Shown here: positions 1 to 50,545 of the stretch, piece by piece
Layout of the letters: each line of letters begins with the position of its first letter
How positions within the stretch are numbered: position 1 is the stretch's first letter
Source of the DNA: Sinonovacula constricta
Lineage: Eukaryota > Mollusca > Bivalvia > Cardiida > Solecurtidae
Direction of reading: 5' to 3'
Length of the DNA stretch: 64,000 bases
Assembly: GCA_007844125.1 (NCBI GenBank)
Contig: CM017565.1
Span: 10,182,450 to 10,246,449 of the forward strand
Notes under the pieces: model-generated
The model's input: the letters and a program-made list of their open reading frames with translations, nothing else
Told to the model about the DNA's origin: nothing
Databases searched by the model: none
Position numbers and translations under genes: made by a program

Positions 1-1212
1 GTTTTTGCTGCATTAGCATCTCTTTTCAATATCTCATCTGTTTTAAACAATATAGCGATTATGTTTGATTTGATTTGATTCATCCAATATTGCAACAGAA
101 TTAATTTTCTATGCTCATATAATGAGGTACGACCAAGTTCACCGTATATGGCCTTTAAAGTTGTAAAGTTAAGTTTCTGCACAACTTGGAATGAACCGTT
201 TCAATATATGGAGGTATATGATGTCCCCATACATTGGCTGCATATTGAAGTACTGGCATGACAAGTGTATCAAATAGCTTTACCTTTTGTGATATCGGTA
301 AATCTTGCTGACTATACGTTATAAATAAATTATGCAGTCACCTTGAGGCGTGTTGTGCTATAATAGCTTGTGTCTGTTTCCAGTTCCCATTTAAGAACGT
401 GAAGTTTTTAGTTTAGACGCCAATTTAGTGGGACAACGGTGACAGCAAGTGGTGGCGCAGTCATTGTCGAGGAGTTCCGAATACTGCTATTGAACTATAC
501 TCGTTGCAAAACCTAACCTACAATGGAAGCAGCAGAATCTTGACACTTTGTGTGTTTAGGTCGATGTTAAGGAGTGCGTTTCTTGTTTTAAATATTTTAA
601 TGTTAATGTTTTAATTGTTACACGGAGTAACCATGCACCTGGGGACATGTGCCCGCACCAAGTTGGGTATAATCAGGGGTCATTTCTACACCTGAATCAA
701 TTTCGTTGGCAGCCAGTTGTATGAACAACTGTTAAAATATACCCCAGGTTAAGAATTCCATGACTGAATATGAGGCTACGGTAACTAATATGGTAAAACT
801 TATACCGGTATAAATTCAATTTTGACTGCCGCAAAATCCCGAAACCTTCTTGGCAGATGGGCTGCGGCTGGGGGGATTCGGAAACATCGCTCTGAATTCA
901 CAAATGGGTGCCAGACTGTCTTTATGATTTCGTTCCATTATGTGGCTTCTGGTCTTTAAGATTTGGCGTTAAAACCCATAGTTCATCTACATTTTAGTTA
1001 TCTATAAGAGTTAAAATGCCGCTGGCACACCAGTATATGTTATATGTCAGATAATTCAGGTCTTTGTCAAAAGATATCCAGGTCCTGGCGACTATCAACA
1101 CTTGTAGGATTTTAATTCTAAACTGTAATATTTTGTCAAAATATTAATCAATAATGTTATCTCCTGGATAATGTTCCCATATGTCAGATGGTGATCTGGT
1201 CAAATTACTACG
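1..1212. other. Non-coding, nothing recognised
   Basis: AT-rich sequence with no supported gene, tandem repeat or transposon that I can identify. Confidence 0.5.
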
Positions 1213-1387
1213 TCACACTCCCATCTCCACGCTGTTGACCGAGTCCACGGCATCTGCCCCTATTCTTAGATACATTTCTACCTGTACCTCTTGTATGGTA
1301 TCAAAGACTTCAGCATTCAGATGAGAAGCCTGGTTTGCATCGTCAATTCTAGGAGATTGCTCTTCGGGAATTTCATTGTCAGAATTG
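1213..1387 (-). CDS. Candidate terminal coding exon, acidic C-terminus
   Basis: After a possible acceptor CTGATAG the minus strand is open for 57 codons (NSDNEIPEEQSPRIDDANQA, later IQEVQVEMYLRIGADAVDS, ending EMGV) to TGA. The composition is protein-like and acidic, and it stands out from the AT-rich flanks. It could be the last exon of the cadherin gene, of another gene, or a fragment. The pyrimidine tract is poor and an in-frame TGA sits just upstream. Confidence 0.3.
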
Positions 1388-4300
1388 CTATCAGATCAGA
1401 ATCTGTTTAAGCCTGTGAGGCTGGTGCATATCATACCTCTACCAGAAGTTACCATTTAAAAACTGTCTGATGTAGATCATACAATCAATGTAATTTTGAT
1501 TATACGCTTATACAAGTGAACTAGAGAAGATTTTTTGCAAACTTCCAACTTTCCTTCGAATGTTTATAAATAAATTTCAGTCAGTACAGAGTTTCACATT
1601 ATAAAAAAGGAATCGATCAGTGGTTGAAAAAGGTTTCAATGAACAAAGTAGCAAACAACACACATATTCTGAAAGCATTATCAATTTTCAACCTAAATTA
1701 CATGCTTGGGGATCAAACGTACCCCAGATTGTCGAAAAAGGACGGAAGTGGAGCTGGCACTAATGTTTACATTTTTTACTGGGATGTCATTATACGTAGT
1801 TTACTTTTTACTGGTCATTGTTTGTCTTTGCTGTTTAACTTGGGTGACATTTGCGACATGTTTAAAAGATAAATTCGGCACATAATCTTGATAAGCCATG
1901 TGAGGCGTTAACCCTTGTATGAATATAATAAACTTTTATGTTTTCATTATCATTATTCCTAGCAATATTGACATAATTCTTTTCACAAATATTGGCGTGG
2001 TCGGATATTTAATTACTCTCTGAGACGATGTTTTGCAATTAAGGGCTTTACTTGTTTTCTGTCTATACAATGTAGATAAAATAATGTCTTAATTTCTAAA
2101 CGATGTTGCCTATATAAATATTTTCTAAGCTCAAATGACAGATATTGTATTTCTTTTAACTTTACATGTTTGCATTATAATTTCTTGTTAACTGCTTTAA
2201 GTCGTTTTTTGCTAGATATACGGCATTCCCAGAAATCTGTCGGCGTTGTTCATGTTAAAACTGTCTGATATTCAGCTGATAAAGTTATTCCAATATTAAC
2301 AAAATTATATATTTATAAAAACACAACTTGGACATACTATTTAAATGACGAGCGATAAAAAACAAGGCGTCACAAGTACAACAGGCCTAACTTATCGCCA
2401 CACGGAGCTTTCCGTTCAATGCAGCGTCAACGCCAATGAGAGACATGAATAAGTAGTCTCCCACGAATAATCCCAAAATACATGTACATGTTGGGCCTTC
2501 TACTTTCTGTTGCGTCAGTGATCGTAACACGACGATTTAGTTTCAGTACTTTTTTTCCAACCACAGACTATTTTCAACATTTGTTATGTTGTATGTTATA
2601 ACAACGTATCTGCAAGCGAAATTATGGCTTAAATATTGCACACTACAATATGTACACGTTACTCTTTTCATGCAATATGATACTGGCTGTAACACTAACC
2701 AGTTCGTTACTAGCTTTGTTACTATAGACGGCCACATACTTTGGCTCTACTTGTTCCCATACAAATAGTTTCCAGTTTGGCAACAAAGCTCTTTGCGCTG
2801 ACGTGATGCTTGACGACGTTAAAAAGAATGCACTATATTTGTCGTTTGTCACCTTAAACCTTTGTACAAATGTACAACCATCAGTTGTAATTTTCTGATT
2901 TGTGAACATATAACACAATTACCTGTTTCTTCTAAAAATAGCCAACACTTTAAGCCTTTTGATTTCGATTAGCGAGTGTGTGGGAAACACCTGAGGAAGA
3001 GTGGAACTCTGAAATCTGGTGCAGATGGGCAGATTGTTATGTTGGATCGTTACTTACAATGTTGTTGCAACATTTATTTGGTTGAATGAACAATTTTCAG
3101 ATAATTACGTAGATTGTTTTAACATTAACACTTTTCCAAGGGTGGTTCCGTCATATTTATAGAGGATAATGACTACACTACATGATGGACATCAACGTGA
3201 CACAAATGGAACATATACCTTGCATGCACAAAAGCCTGATATAAACTTTATAGAAAGTGCGCGGAAAATCAAAATTCGAACAAGTAAACACTTTAATGAG
3301 ATCGACAGAAATACTTATTATAGAAGCGGCAAAGGTATAATATTACCTTTTATACTCATTATCTTTTAAGCTCATAACTTTCCTTCCGAACAGCTTCTAG
3401 CCAGTCAGTGCCTGATACACCTACATAGTGCCGCTGAGGTTAGAATTGATGCTACTTAGTTTATTTAGTGATGCTGCGAGAATAATGATGGCGAGTATAC
3501 CATACTGCGTACACATTTATAGCGCATTAGGCTTTAGTGGACATGAATAATCTCCATAGGCATCGAAGAGCATATATCAGTTATACATACACATAAACAC
3601 ATTCACGATAGCATGATTTTGTGTAATCAATCGTTTAATGATGTTTTTTTTTCATGAAGTCACTCACCAGATTACGTGACCTTGAAAAGAACCGTCATAT
3701 AAAATATTCGCAATTATTCCACCCCAATAATTGGTCAAGATATTAACATGTATGACTTACTTTGTTTTCAGTAACTTAGAAGAATTGTTTTAAAACTAAA
3801 TAAACAAGACTGGTAAAATAATTTAAGAGATATTAAACTCTGAGGCAACACTAGTTGGTTTCTCTCATAAGCTCACACAATAAAAGCGGTAACAAAGCGT
3901 ATACAAACATAACCTGACAATCAATATTAGCAATACAAAGCTAAGTTTAAGATGCTTGGCAACAAATGCGATAAATGTTGTGAGTAAACTGATAAATTGA
4001 GGATGATCATTAGTTGTAATTATATATCATTAAAAGTAGTGATGAGCTGATGTTCAAAATATACATTTTAGCTTGTCTTTTCATATAACATTATATCTGA
4101 AAATAGAATTATATATAAAAAAAACAACAAAACACAACGGCATTATAGACTGTTATTCATTAGTCTTTCTTAAACACTTTGTTATTGTACAGGGTACAGT
4201 TATAAAGGAAACAGTGAAATAACTGTAAGGTATTAATATATTGAACAGAAAAATAGATTGATCATATTTTTCTTAACTTAAATCTAACTATTGCTTGCTG

Positions 4301-4987
4301 ACCAACTACTACAAAACAACAACAACAAAACACTTTCATATTTATTTCTATATGAAAAAAAATACATTTACGAAATATATAGCAATGATTAGATCTACAG
4401 AGCATCTTCATGTCAAATATAAAAAAACACACATCTACTTTATATCCAATCTTAAACTAATTTTGTGTGAATGCGTTGTCATAAAATTGCCTGATATTGT
4501 TGATATCCATTTATATGTAGAATCATATTGTATTATTCAATTATATAAAGCAAGGATGAACTACAGTTTATATCCAATTAGCTCTAGTTGTTTTACTTAG
4601 AAATCACAGTTTATATCCAATTACTTGTACAAATTTGAAATCACATTTTATTATCCAATTATAAGTTAAATGTGGTATTATATACTATTCGTACTTAGCT
4701 CGTTACTATTAACGTTTATTTTATTGAATGTAAAATTCATGTTTCCGTTTAATAGCCATGCAATTGCATTTCAGTGTAAAATGTCTTAGTTATTTTCTGT
4801 TTAAATAGGACAATGTAACTTTGTCTTTTCTCCATTGATATGTGCATTGCGTATTCCCCCATTAATTATGCCGAAAGCTGCTGTTAGTATTTCCTTTAAA
4901 TGCGTATTAAAGTTTGATCACATTCTAATATCCGTTTTTACAAAGAAGCCTATAAGCACGCGGTATTGTCCGTCTATAGGTGAGAGG
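1388..4987. other. Non-coding AT-rich stretch
   Basis: Only short unrelated frames (82 codons near 1,624, 66 near 3,169, 101 near 4,295) with AT-driven composition. No splice-bounded coding segment and no tandem array are visible. Confidence 0.5.
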
Positions 4988-5074
4988 TCATGACCTCAGA
5001 ATAGGTACCGGGTGGACATCCTTCCCGACCTCCCTTCCACTGCCTAGCCTCCTTGGACGGTGGACATTTTCGGA
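4988..5074 (-). CDS. Candidate cytoplasmic-tail exon B (terminal)
   Basis: Follows acceptor CTATTCGCAG. Entered in phase 0, as candidate exon A would leave it, it is open for 28 codons (SENVHRPRRLGSGREVGKDV, then HPVPILRS) to TGA. Entered in phase 1 it is also open (RKCPPSKEARQWKGG...), so the frame is not decided by openness alone. It is a basic sequence, plausible for a juxtamembrane tail. No homolog is recognised. Confidence 0.25.
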   Translation of the reverse strand, partial: SENVHRPRRLGSGREVGKDVHPVPILRS

Positions 5075-6289
5075 CTGCGAATAGATATTTAAAGACCGAC
5101 ATTAAACACAGCTTGAATATCGAGGATTGAACACTTTCATTAACCTTTTTAAGCACGAATTGATAAAGCATTGTCAAAAATGGTATGAATGGTATAAATC
5201 CTACTGGAAGCTGGCTGATCAGGATGTACACTCCATCACAATCTGTTTATACTGAACATTGGCATATAATTGTAAACAAAACATCGTGTAAGCCGTTTAC
5301 TCAAGATGTAGCTGCTTATGTTACGATCGTTGACACGGAGAATTGTACACTGCATTAAAACACTATATAACAATACACTGCAGGCAGATAATATATGTCT
5401 AGTAAAGTAGTTCTTAGTTAATAATTATTTAATATGGTGTCATTTAAAATAGAATGAGTAGGCCTATATGCCAACGAACATAATTATGTCGTTTTTTTCT
5501 TTTCTGTCAGTTATGTTAGTTATCTCCCCTAATTGTTCTTTATTTTTCTTATTTGAACTATCTGATTACTTGATTTAATATTATTTGAAATTCTTACAAA
5601 TTCTTATTATATATTTATACATATTATAATTATTGTTAACTATTATCTAAAGTGTTGGATGTTAGTTGATCAATTTTTAATGGGTTTTTTTTATTATAGT
5701 TTGTAGTTGATTTATATTTTCTTATGAAAATACATGTATATCGTCTCAAGTCAGGTACAAGAGTCAAATATGCTTGTCATGTATCTTTTAATTTTGTACC
5801 TGACCTTGGAAAAATAATTTTATATTTTTACATCATGTCTAAAAGAATGGTTGATGCTGTCGATCGCTTTTTGAAAATATGCAAAAGGTTTTTCAGCAAT
5901 GTTTAAATTTTCGATAGTTTCTACTTTCAGCAGTATATCTACATTTAGCACAATATTTCTGTTATTTATATTTTAATTCCAGAAGTAATTTATTTACCAT
6001 TGTTTAAACTTTTTGATTTAGATTCAAAAGCGTTATTCGTCTACAGATAAATAGGTTTTAAAGTCTTTATTTGATTTAGGCATAAGTGTTATTTTGTAAC
6101 TTCTTGCGTTTAAAATGGTGTAACTGCATACTTTAAGCGACAAGGTCAACGATTGTATGAGATATATTAAGCGATAATTTGCTTAATTCTTCATTTTTAT
6201 TTGAGAAAAGTTCTTTTCTTTGTACAAAAGTTTCGAAAAAACATTCCAGCAAATCCAGATTTCATATGTCTAAGAAACCATGTCCATAC
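5075..6289. other. Non-coding AT-rich stretch
   Basis: Lies between the two candidate tail exons. T-rich, with no frame that reads like protein and no obvious repeat. Confidence 0.5.
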
Positions 6290-6378
6290 CTGTGATGACT
6301 TGGCACATCGGTTGTGGTAGCGGGGCTGGCTGACGGACACGTCTTTGCCACAGTCTCGGTCTAAAAGGTTGCCGACGA
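6290..6378 (-). CDS. Candidate cytoplasmic-tail exon A
   Basis: Minus-strand segment bounded by TTATACTTACAG and CAG|GTATGG. In phase 1 it is open for 29 codons (VGNLLDRDCGKDVSVSQPRY, then HNRCAKSSQ), and phase 1 is what a spliced exon 17 could supply. The composition is hydrophilic and would fit a cytoplasmic tail. The acceptor is repeated in every unit of the adjoining 35-bp array. This is inference from splice signals and frame only; no homology is recognised. Confidence 0.35.
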
Positions 6379-8068
6379 CTGTAAGTATAACCTAGACTTG
6401 TGAGACTATACGACTGTAAGTATAACCTAGACATGTGAGACTAGACGACTGTAAGTATAACCTAGACATGTGAGACTATACGACTGTAAGTATAACCTAG
6501 ACATGTGAGACTAGACGACAGTAAGTATAACCTAGACATGTGAGACTAGACGACTGTAAGTATAACCTAGACTTGTGAGACTAGACGACTGTAAGTATAA
6601 CCTAGACATGTGAGACTAGACGACTGTAAGTATAACCTAGACATGTGAGACTAGACGACTGTAAGTATAACCTAGACATGTGAGACTATACGACTGTAAG
6701 TATAACCTAGACTTGTGAGACTAGACGACTGTAAGTATAACCTAGACATGTGAGACTAGACGACTGTAAGTATAACCTAGACATGTGAGACTAGACGACT
6801 GTAAGTATAACCTAGACATGTGAGACTATACGACTGTAAGTATAACCTAGACTTGTGAGACTAGACGACTGTAAGTATAACCTAGACATGTGAGACTAGA
6901 CGACTGTAAGTATAACCTAGACTTGTGAGACTATACGACTGTAAGTATAACCTAGACTTGTGAGACTAGACGACTGTAAGTATAACCTAGACATGTGAGA
7001 CTATACGACTGTAAGTATAACCTAGACATGTGAGACTAGACGACTGTAAGTATAACCTAGACATGTGAGACTAGACGACTGTAAGTATAACCTAGACATG
7101 TGAGACTATACGACTGTAAGTATAACCTAGACTTGTGTGACTAGACGACTGTAAGTATAACCTAGACTTGTGAGACTAGACGACTGTAAGTATAACCTAG
7201 ACTTGTGAGACTAGACGACTGTAAGTATAACCTAGACTTGTGAGACTAGACGACTGTAAGTATAACCTAGACTTGTGAGACTAGACGACTGTAAGTATAA
7301 CCTAGACTTGTGAGACTATACGACTGTAATTATAACCTAGACATGTGAGACTAGACGACTGTGAGTATAACCTAGACTTGTGAGACTAGACGACTGTAAG
7401 TATAACCTAGACTTGTGAGACTAGACGACTGTAAGTATAACCTAGACTTGTGAGACTAGACGACTGTAAGTATAACCTAGACTTGTGAGACTAGACGACT
7501 GTAAGTATAACCTAGACTTGTGAGACTAGACGACTGTAAGTATAACCTAGACTTGTGAGACTATACGACTGTAAGTATAACCTAGACATGTGAGACTAGA
7601 CGACTGTAAGTATAACCTAGACATGTGAGACTAGACGACTGTAAGTATAACCTAGACTTGTGAGACTAGACGACTGTAAGTATAACCTAGACATGTGAGA
7701 CTAGACGACTGTAAGTATAACATAGACATGTGAGACTATACGACTGTAAGTATAACCTAGACATGTGAGACTAGACGACTGTAAGTATAACCTAGACATG
7801 TGAGACTAGACGACTGTAAGTATAACATAGACATGTGAGACTATACGACTGTAAGTATAACCTAGACATGTGAGACTAGACGACTGTAAGTATAACATAG
7901 ACATGTGAGACTATACGACTGTAAGTATAACCTAGACTTGTGAGACTAGACGACTGTAAGTATAACCTAGACTTGTGAGACTAGACGACTGTAAGTATAA
8001 CCTAGACATGTGAGACTAGACGACTGAAAGAATAAAATAGCCGTATGATACTAGACGGCTGTAAGTAT
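6376..8068. repeat. 35-bp minisatellite, about 48 copies
   Basis: The unit begins cgactgtaagtataacctag and ends acatgtgagactata, with alternating a/t variants (acatg/acttg, ctaga/ctata). The last copy decays at 8,020-8,068. On the minus strand each unit reads GGTTATACTTACAG|TCG, the same acceptor-like sequence that bounds candidate exon A at 6,379. On the plus strand each unit contains GTAAGTAT. Confidence 0.95.
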
Positions 8069-9466
8069 AACATACCGATCTGCACATATCCTCGCATACA
8101 CCGATCAGCACATATCCTCACATACACCGATCAGCACAAATCCTAACATACACCGACCAGCACAAATTCTAACACACTGATCAGCACATATCCTAACATA
8201 CACCGATCAGCACATATCCTCACACACACCGATCAGCACATATCCTAACACACACCGATCAGCACAAATCCTAACATACACCGATCAGCACATATCCTCA
8301 CATACACCGATCAGCACATATCCTCACATACACCGATCAGCACATATCCTAACATACACCGATCAGCACATATCCTAACACACACCGATCAGCACATATC
8401 CTCACACACACCGATCAGCACATATCCTAACACACACCGATCAGCACAAATCCTAACATACACCGATCAGCACATATCCTCACATACACCGATCAGCACA
8501 TATCCTCACATACACCGATCAGCACATATCCTAACATACACCGATCAGCACATATCCTAACACACACCGATCAGCACATATCATCACATACACCGATCAG
8601 CACATATCCTAACACACACCGATCAGCACATATCCTAACATACACCGATCAGCACATATCCTAACATACATCGATCAGCACATATCCTAACATACACCGA
8701 TCAGCACATATCCTAACACACACCGATCAGCACATATCCTAACATACACCGATCAGCACATATCCTCACATACACCGATCAGCACAAATCCTAACATACA
8801 CCGATCAGCACAAATCCTAACATACACCGATCAGCACATATCCTAGCATACACCGATCAGCACATATCCTAACACACACCGATCAGCACATATCCTAACA
8901 TACACCGATCAGCACATATCCTAACATACATCGATCAGCACATATCCTAACATACACCGATCAGCACATATCCTAACACACACCGATCAGCACATATCCT
9001 AACATACACCGATCAGCACATATCCTCACATACACCGATCAGCACAAATCCTAACATACACCGATCAGCACAAATCCTAACATACACCGATCAGCACAAA
9101 TCCTAACATACACCGATCAGCACATATCCTAGCATACACCGATCAGCACATATCCTAACACACACCGATCAGCACATATCCTAACATACACCGATCAGCA
9201 CATATCCTAACATACATCGATCAGCACATATCCTAACATACACCGATCAGCACATATCCTAACACACACCGATCAGCACATATCCTAACATACACCGATC
9301 AGCACATATCCTCACATACACCGATCAGCACAAATCCTAACATACACCGATCAGCACAAATCCTAACATACACCGATCAGCACAAATCCTAACATACACC
9401 GATCAGCACATATCCTAGCATACACCGATCAGCACATATCCTAACACACACCGATCAGCACATATC
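8069..9466. repeat. 26-bp minisatellite, about 54 copies
   Basis: The unit is caccgatcagcacatatcct plus aacata, with cacaca/cataca and aaatcc/tatcc variants. It begins directly where the 35-bp array decays. A diagnostic variant (tcgatcag) recurs at 8,671, 8,931 and 9,217, spacings of 10 and 11 units, showing higher-order duplication. Confidence 0.95.
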
Positions 9467-9599
9467 CGTTTGGAGAACCTTATCATTAAACCACACTTGC
9501 GCTCACCGTTTCATCCTATCCTCTATTGTGATTACAACTATCAGAGTTACAGGGTCACAAAATGGACATTTCCTATCAATGTTATTTGCTTATTTTTGT

Positions 9600-9838
9600 T
9601 GTTTTCTTGTACATTGCACCGTCATAATCATGGCCAAACTGGCGGGGTCCAGTTATCCTTATGTCCGAGGAACGCTCCTTATATATGTCTGGGTAAAACC
9701 ACAGGCGCACCGCAGGACAGCTGGAAGACCTCATCACATGAAAGTTTCCGAACCAACCAGGATTCGAACCCACGCGGTGAGGGACTGAGGACTTACTTGT
9801 CCGTCGGCGATTCAAACCGGTCGGCCACGGGCGCCCCT
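9600..9838 (-). mobile_element. tRNA-derived SINE, family A (best copy)
   Basis: On the minus strand a tRNA-like head (ggcgcccgtggccgaccggt) is followed by a long variable region and a B-box-like GGGTTCGAATCC. The body reads catgtgatgaggtcttccag...ctgtggttttacccagacat and ends A-rich. The head is consistent with a Ser/Leu-type (long variable arm) tRNA ancestor. It sits just downstream of the cadherin gene's last exon; the small frames here are not genes. Confidence 0.75.
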
Positions 9839-10171
9839 TAGTTCCTGATTTATTTATGATATATTTCTGTAGGGGTGTAAGTGGAACTTTATTAATAACT
9901 TATATTACAAGTTATTTTATTCGTGTGCATATGATGACTTTTGCTGGAAGCGTAGTATTCCGTATAATCGTACAAGCATCACGACCATTTAGTGTTTCAT
10001 AAATGAATGATTGTTTGATGGTGTTCATTGTTCAAGTTCTTGTCAATGAAAGTGTGTTCTTTTTCTGTTCTGTATACTACTACTGTCGGACTAATATGAA
10101 AAAAAGAGTTTATATACTAATATGCTATATACGAATCTAAAAACAATACATATTAAAGAAATGGCAATAAA
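9839..10171 (-). promoter_or_regulatory. Probable 3' UTR and polyadenylation region of the cadherin gene
   Basis: Follows the TGA of exon 17. Sense-strand AATAAA hexamers occur near 9,890 and 9,850, about 280-320 bases after the stop. If exon 17 is spliced onward instead, this is intron. Confidence 0.4.
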
Positions 10172-47495
<37,324 letters not shown>

Positions 47496-48655
47496 TGTTC
47501 GAAGTATCTTCTTTATCGTCAAAGGACAAAATAGTCGTATCTAAATTTTTACAACGAAATCGCCAACCTACTGTATTACAAGGGTATGTAAAATTCACCG
47601 CAAGGTTTAATATATAATTCTAAATAAAATCGGATATTTTCGGGCCAATCAAATCAGTACCGTGATGTCTAATATACCCCTGCATTTCAGATACATATTT
47701 TCAGATATATATTTTACAGCTAAATAGTCAATACCTAAATAACTGCTGAATGCAGACGACACGCAATTTCGTTTTGAATCATTTACGTAAGGTAGACACA
47801 TGTTAAAAACCCGTCAGCAGAAACTCATGGAAACTTTTAGAAGATGTCATAACCATTTGATAAATATATTTAATCGCAGTAAAAACGTATTGTGGCCTTA
47901 TTGTGGCCTTAAGCGACTCTTGTTAAATTTGATAAATTGCAATTAATCCGGTTGAAATTAAATTTCGATTGATGTTATTGTTGTTGTTTTGCACAATTTA
48001 TACATCAAAATCTTCGCCCAGAGTAAATATTGATTACGGGCTTATTGTTCACGTATACAGGAAGACACTTCTCTCTACCTGTTAATGTTGCAGTTAATTG
48101 AAGTGATAAGAAATATAGCCTGCAGATTTTCATTTTAATTACCCGGAGGAAAGTGTCTCAAAGTTGTTGATGATAAAGATTTCTGCTAAGTATCAGGATA
48201 CACCAGACATCCAACCTTCTACGGCTCAGATTTCGGTGACCCGGAAAAAGTGGTTAGAAAGAATATTTTTTTATGGGTGTGAAATACAAAATACTACATA
48301 AAGGGACAAAAATAAATCTTTGTCGTGTAAATTTCGTAGTGACAACAATATGCCGTTATTAAATGTAAAATCACCGCAAGCAGCTCTCTGGAAATTGTTC
48401 GTTAGACATGTTGGACAAACTTGATTGATGCATTCTTAGCCAGAAACATATACTCTTTCATCGACCATTTTCTGTAACATGAACAGTCGGGTTCTGTGAA
48501 TATATTGACTCTTGCTTTTGATGTTTACATCTTACAATGCTCAAGGGACCTTGTTTTGTTTTTGTATAAATGGTCGCAAAATGTTACATTGGCAGTATGG
48601 CCGTCCAAATGTCTCAAATCATCACTGTTACAGATATACTACTGTAACGATCACA
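47496..48655 (-). other. Upstream region of the cadherin gene
   Basis: Should contain the promoter and 5' UTR. No convincing TATA box or upstream exon can be assigned by eye. Confidence 0.4.
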
Positions 48656-48660
48656 GAGGA

Positions 48661-48930
48661 CCGGCCGCATTAGCTTAGATGGTAGAGCGTCGGCTTGCGG
48701 ATCGGGAGGTCGATGGTTCAAACCCCGGCCGGGTCCAACCAATGACTTTACAGTTGGTAGTAGTGGCTTCCCTCCTAACGCTCAGGGCTAAGGGGACAGC
48801 ATTACGCCTGACTCGTCGGTGTCAGTATAATGGACTGGCCGGGTTCAGTCAATGGGCACCTCATAAGTGCCTCTGTGCTATAATAATAGACATGTCGCTG
48901 CACAGTATCGGCAAAGATGCCGGCTAATCC
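48661..48930 (+). mobile_element. tRNA-derived SINE, family B (Arg-tRNA-like)
   Basis: The tRNA-like head has a perfect A box (TAGCTTAGATGG, 48,671-48,682) and B box (GGTTCAAACC, 48,715-48,724). The anticodon arm aligns with tRNA-Arg (ttGCGga loop), but the acceptor, anticodon and T stems do not pair well, so it is not a working tRNA. A body with ggctaaggggacagc and cggtgtcagtataatggact follows, ending near gccggctaat. Confidence 0.8.
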
Positions 48931-50130
48931 CATCCCGATCACAGAGGTAGAAATACCAGCACTTAAAACCAGTCTCGCTGTTGGGTTAAAGTTTTAGCGA
49001 CGCGATCAAGCGGCTTCCAAAGTTGCGCGGTTAAGCAACGGTTACCGTGGTTGGTTTATGGTTATGTGACCGTTGTGAGCGCCGGCCTGCGTAACACTTC
49101 TCCACTACAAAGTGGGCGTTATTGTATAACCTTCTTTTTCATCAAGTCTTTTTTGATATGTTAATATACGTAATTGTTTGGGCAGTTTTGTTTCAAATTG
49201 TTTATTTCCCTTTACATTGAGAAACCTCTGAGAAAGTGCATATTTAAAGCTCTGTAAACCGGTAAAAGCATCCGATTTTGGATCATTTGCTGACAGTTTG
49301 GAGGCAGTAACTGTTGGGTTTTCACAAAACACCATACATATCACTATTCTATGGTCAGTTCTAGCACCACTAATTACATCTATAAACTACTTAACTCTTG
49401 CTACAATCCGCAATCCCGTAGTTAAATATTCTTGTGAAGCGTATGACAATTCATGACTTACCATTATTGATCATATTCTTAAGGTGCTGCAGACAAATTG
49501 CTCCTCTGCAATTCGTTCGTCCTCTTGAACACTGTGCACTTTCAGAACGCCATGATTTTATTATTATCATATTTTAACTTCTTCTAAAAACTTTGCCCGT
49601 AAGAAACGTCAATGCACTACAGGCAATTAAACTACTTTTTTAGGAATACGTTCTTAAACTAATAAACGACGTGGATTTGTATAGATTTTTGTGAAGCGTT
49701 GTGCTGTCTACTTGATAACATTTTTATAAACGCTGGCAATACATTAAACAGACAAATAATTGATTTTATTGCGCACCCTTGATTGCAAAATTTGTGTTAC
49801 ACTGCTTTGAGCATGACTTCATGTTAACTTAACCCCCCGTCTCCAACACATATACAATAAGGGCATTTAATTTAAAGTCCCTCTGTCTTGTCGCTATAAA
49901 TCCATTTATTTGTTAGAATTATCCCTCTAACTGATATTTAAGACTGTATCCTTAAACGAAGTGAATACTTGACATTTCTCTGCAGCATTTCAAGACACCG
50001 AGATTATCATTTACAAGGGCAACGTTTGTTCTAATATAAATTACAAGAGAGAAGTGTTCTACTTGACTTTTGTGAAAAATCCAAACATTGAAGGTGATTC
50101 ACCTCGTGCTTCATCCCACGGATGAACACT
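48931..50130. other. Intergenic, nothing recognised
   Basis: Contains only short frames; a small GC-rich patch follows SINE B up to about 49,090. Confidence 0.5.
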
Positions 50131-50134
50131 ATGT

Positions 50135-50345
50135 CAACCAACCGTGGGTCAGCCCCAGAGACCGACCGATGGCCAGCCCCAGAGATTGGGGGTCAAACCT
50201 AGGGAAGGCCGTATGTCGGCAACAGAGACAGGCTGGGGGCCCACCCAGAAGATAACAGTGGGCCAGCCCCAGAGACAGACAGAGGGTCAACCACAGAGAC
50301 TAATCGAGGGTCAGTCCCAGAGACCGGACGTATAGTACCAGCCCT
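50135..50345 (+). repeat. Short degenerate 24-27-bp tandem repeat
   Basis: gggtcagccccagagaccga-like units repeated about eight times, giving an open frame of repeated GQPQR. It lies just before the LTR retrotransposon remnant. Confidence 0.7.
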
Positions 50346-50399
50346 AAAGACTGAGTATTTGCCATCCCCAGATACTTTATTTCATATTTTATTTTAATT

Positions 50400-50545
50400 T
50401 AGTGCAGACTGTTAAATTAGTTTTGTGCTTTTTATTAGTTTTGTGCTTTTTATACCATGTGACTATTCTGAACCACGCTGGTCATTCTAACAGTCCCAGC
50501 TCTTATCAAAGGATTATGGGACATTATATAGGGGATTACAATATA
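50400..50545 (+). mobile_element. Probable remnant of the 5' LTR
   Basis: taatttagtg, gcagactgttaaa, gctttttat and accacgctggtcattc align in order with 52,756-52,865, the proposed 3' LTR. Diverged and truncated. Confidence 0.45.

Noticed and set aside
1624..1872. 82-codon frame as a small gene
   Set aside because: No ATG start or known motif and AT-driven composition; no support beyond openness.
6376..9466. CRISPR-like regular repeats
   Set aside because: Units are contiguous without unique spacers and lie in an intron-rich eukaryotic locus; these are minisatellites.
9470..9841. Overlapping frames of 123, 86 and 77 codons
   Set aside because: They coincide with a SINE and its flank on both strands.
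48661..48735. A functional tRNA-Arg gene
   Set aside because: Promoter boxes are intact, but the acceptor, anticodon and T stems mispair and a SINE body follows.
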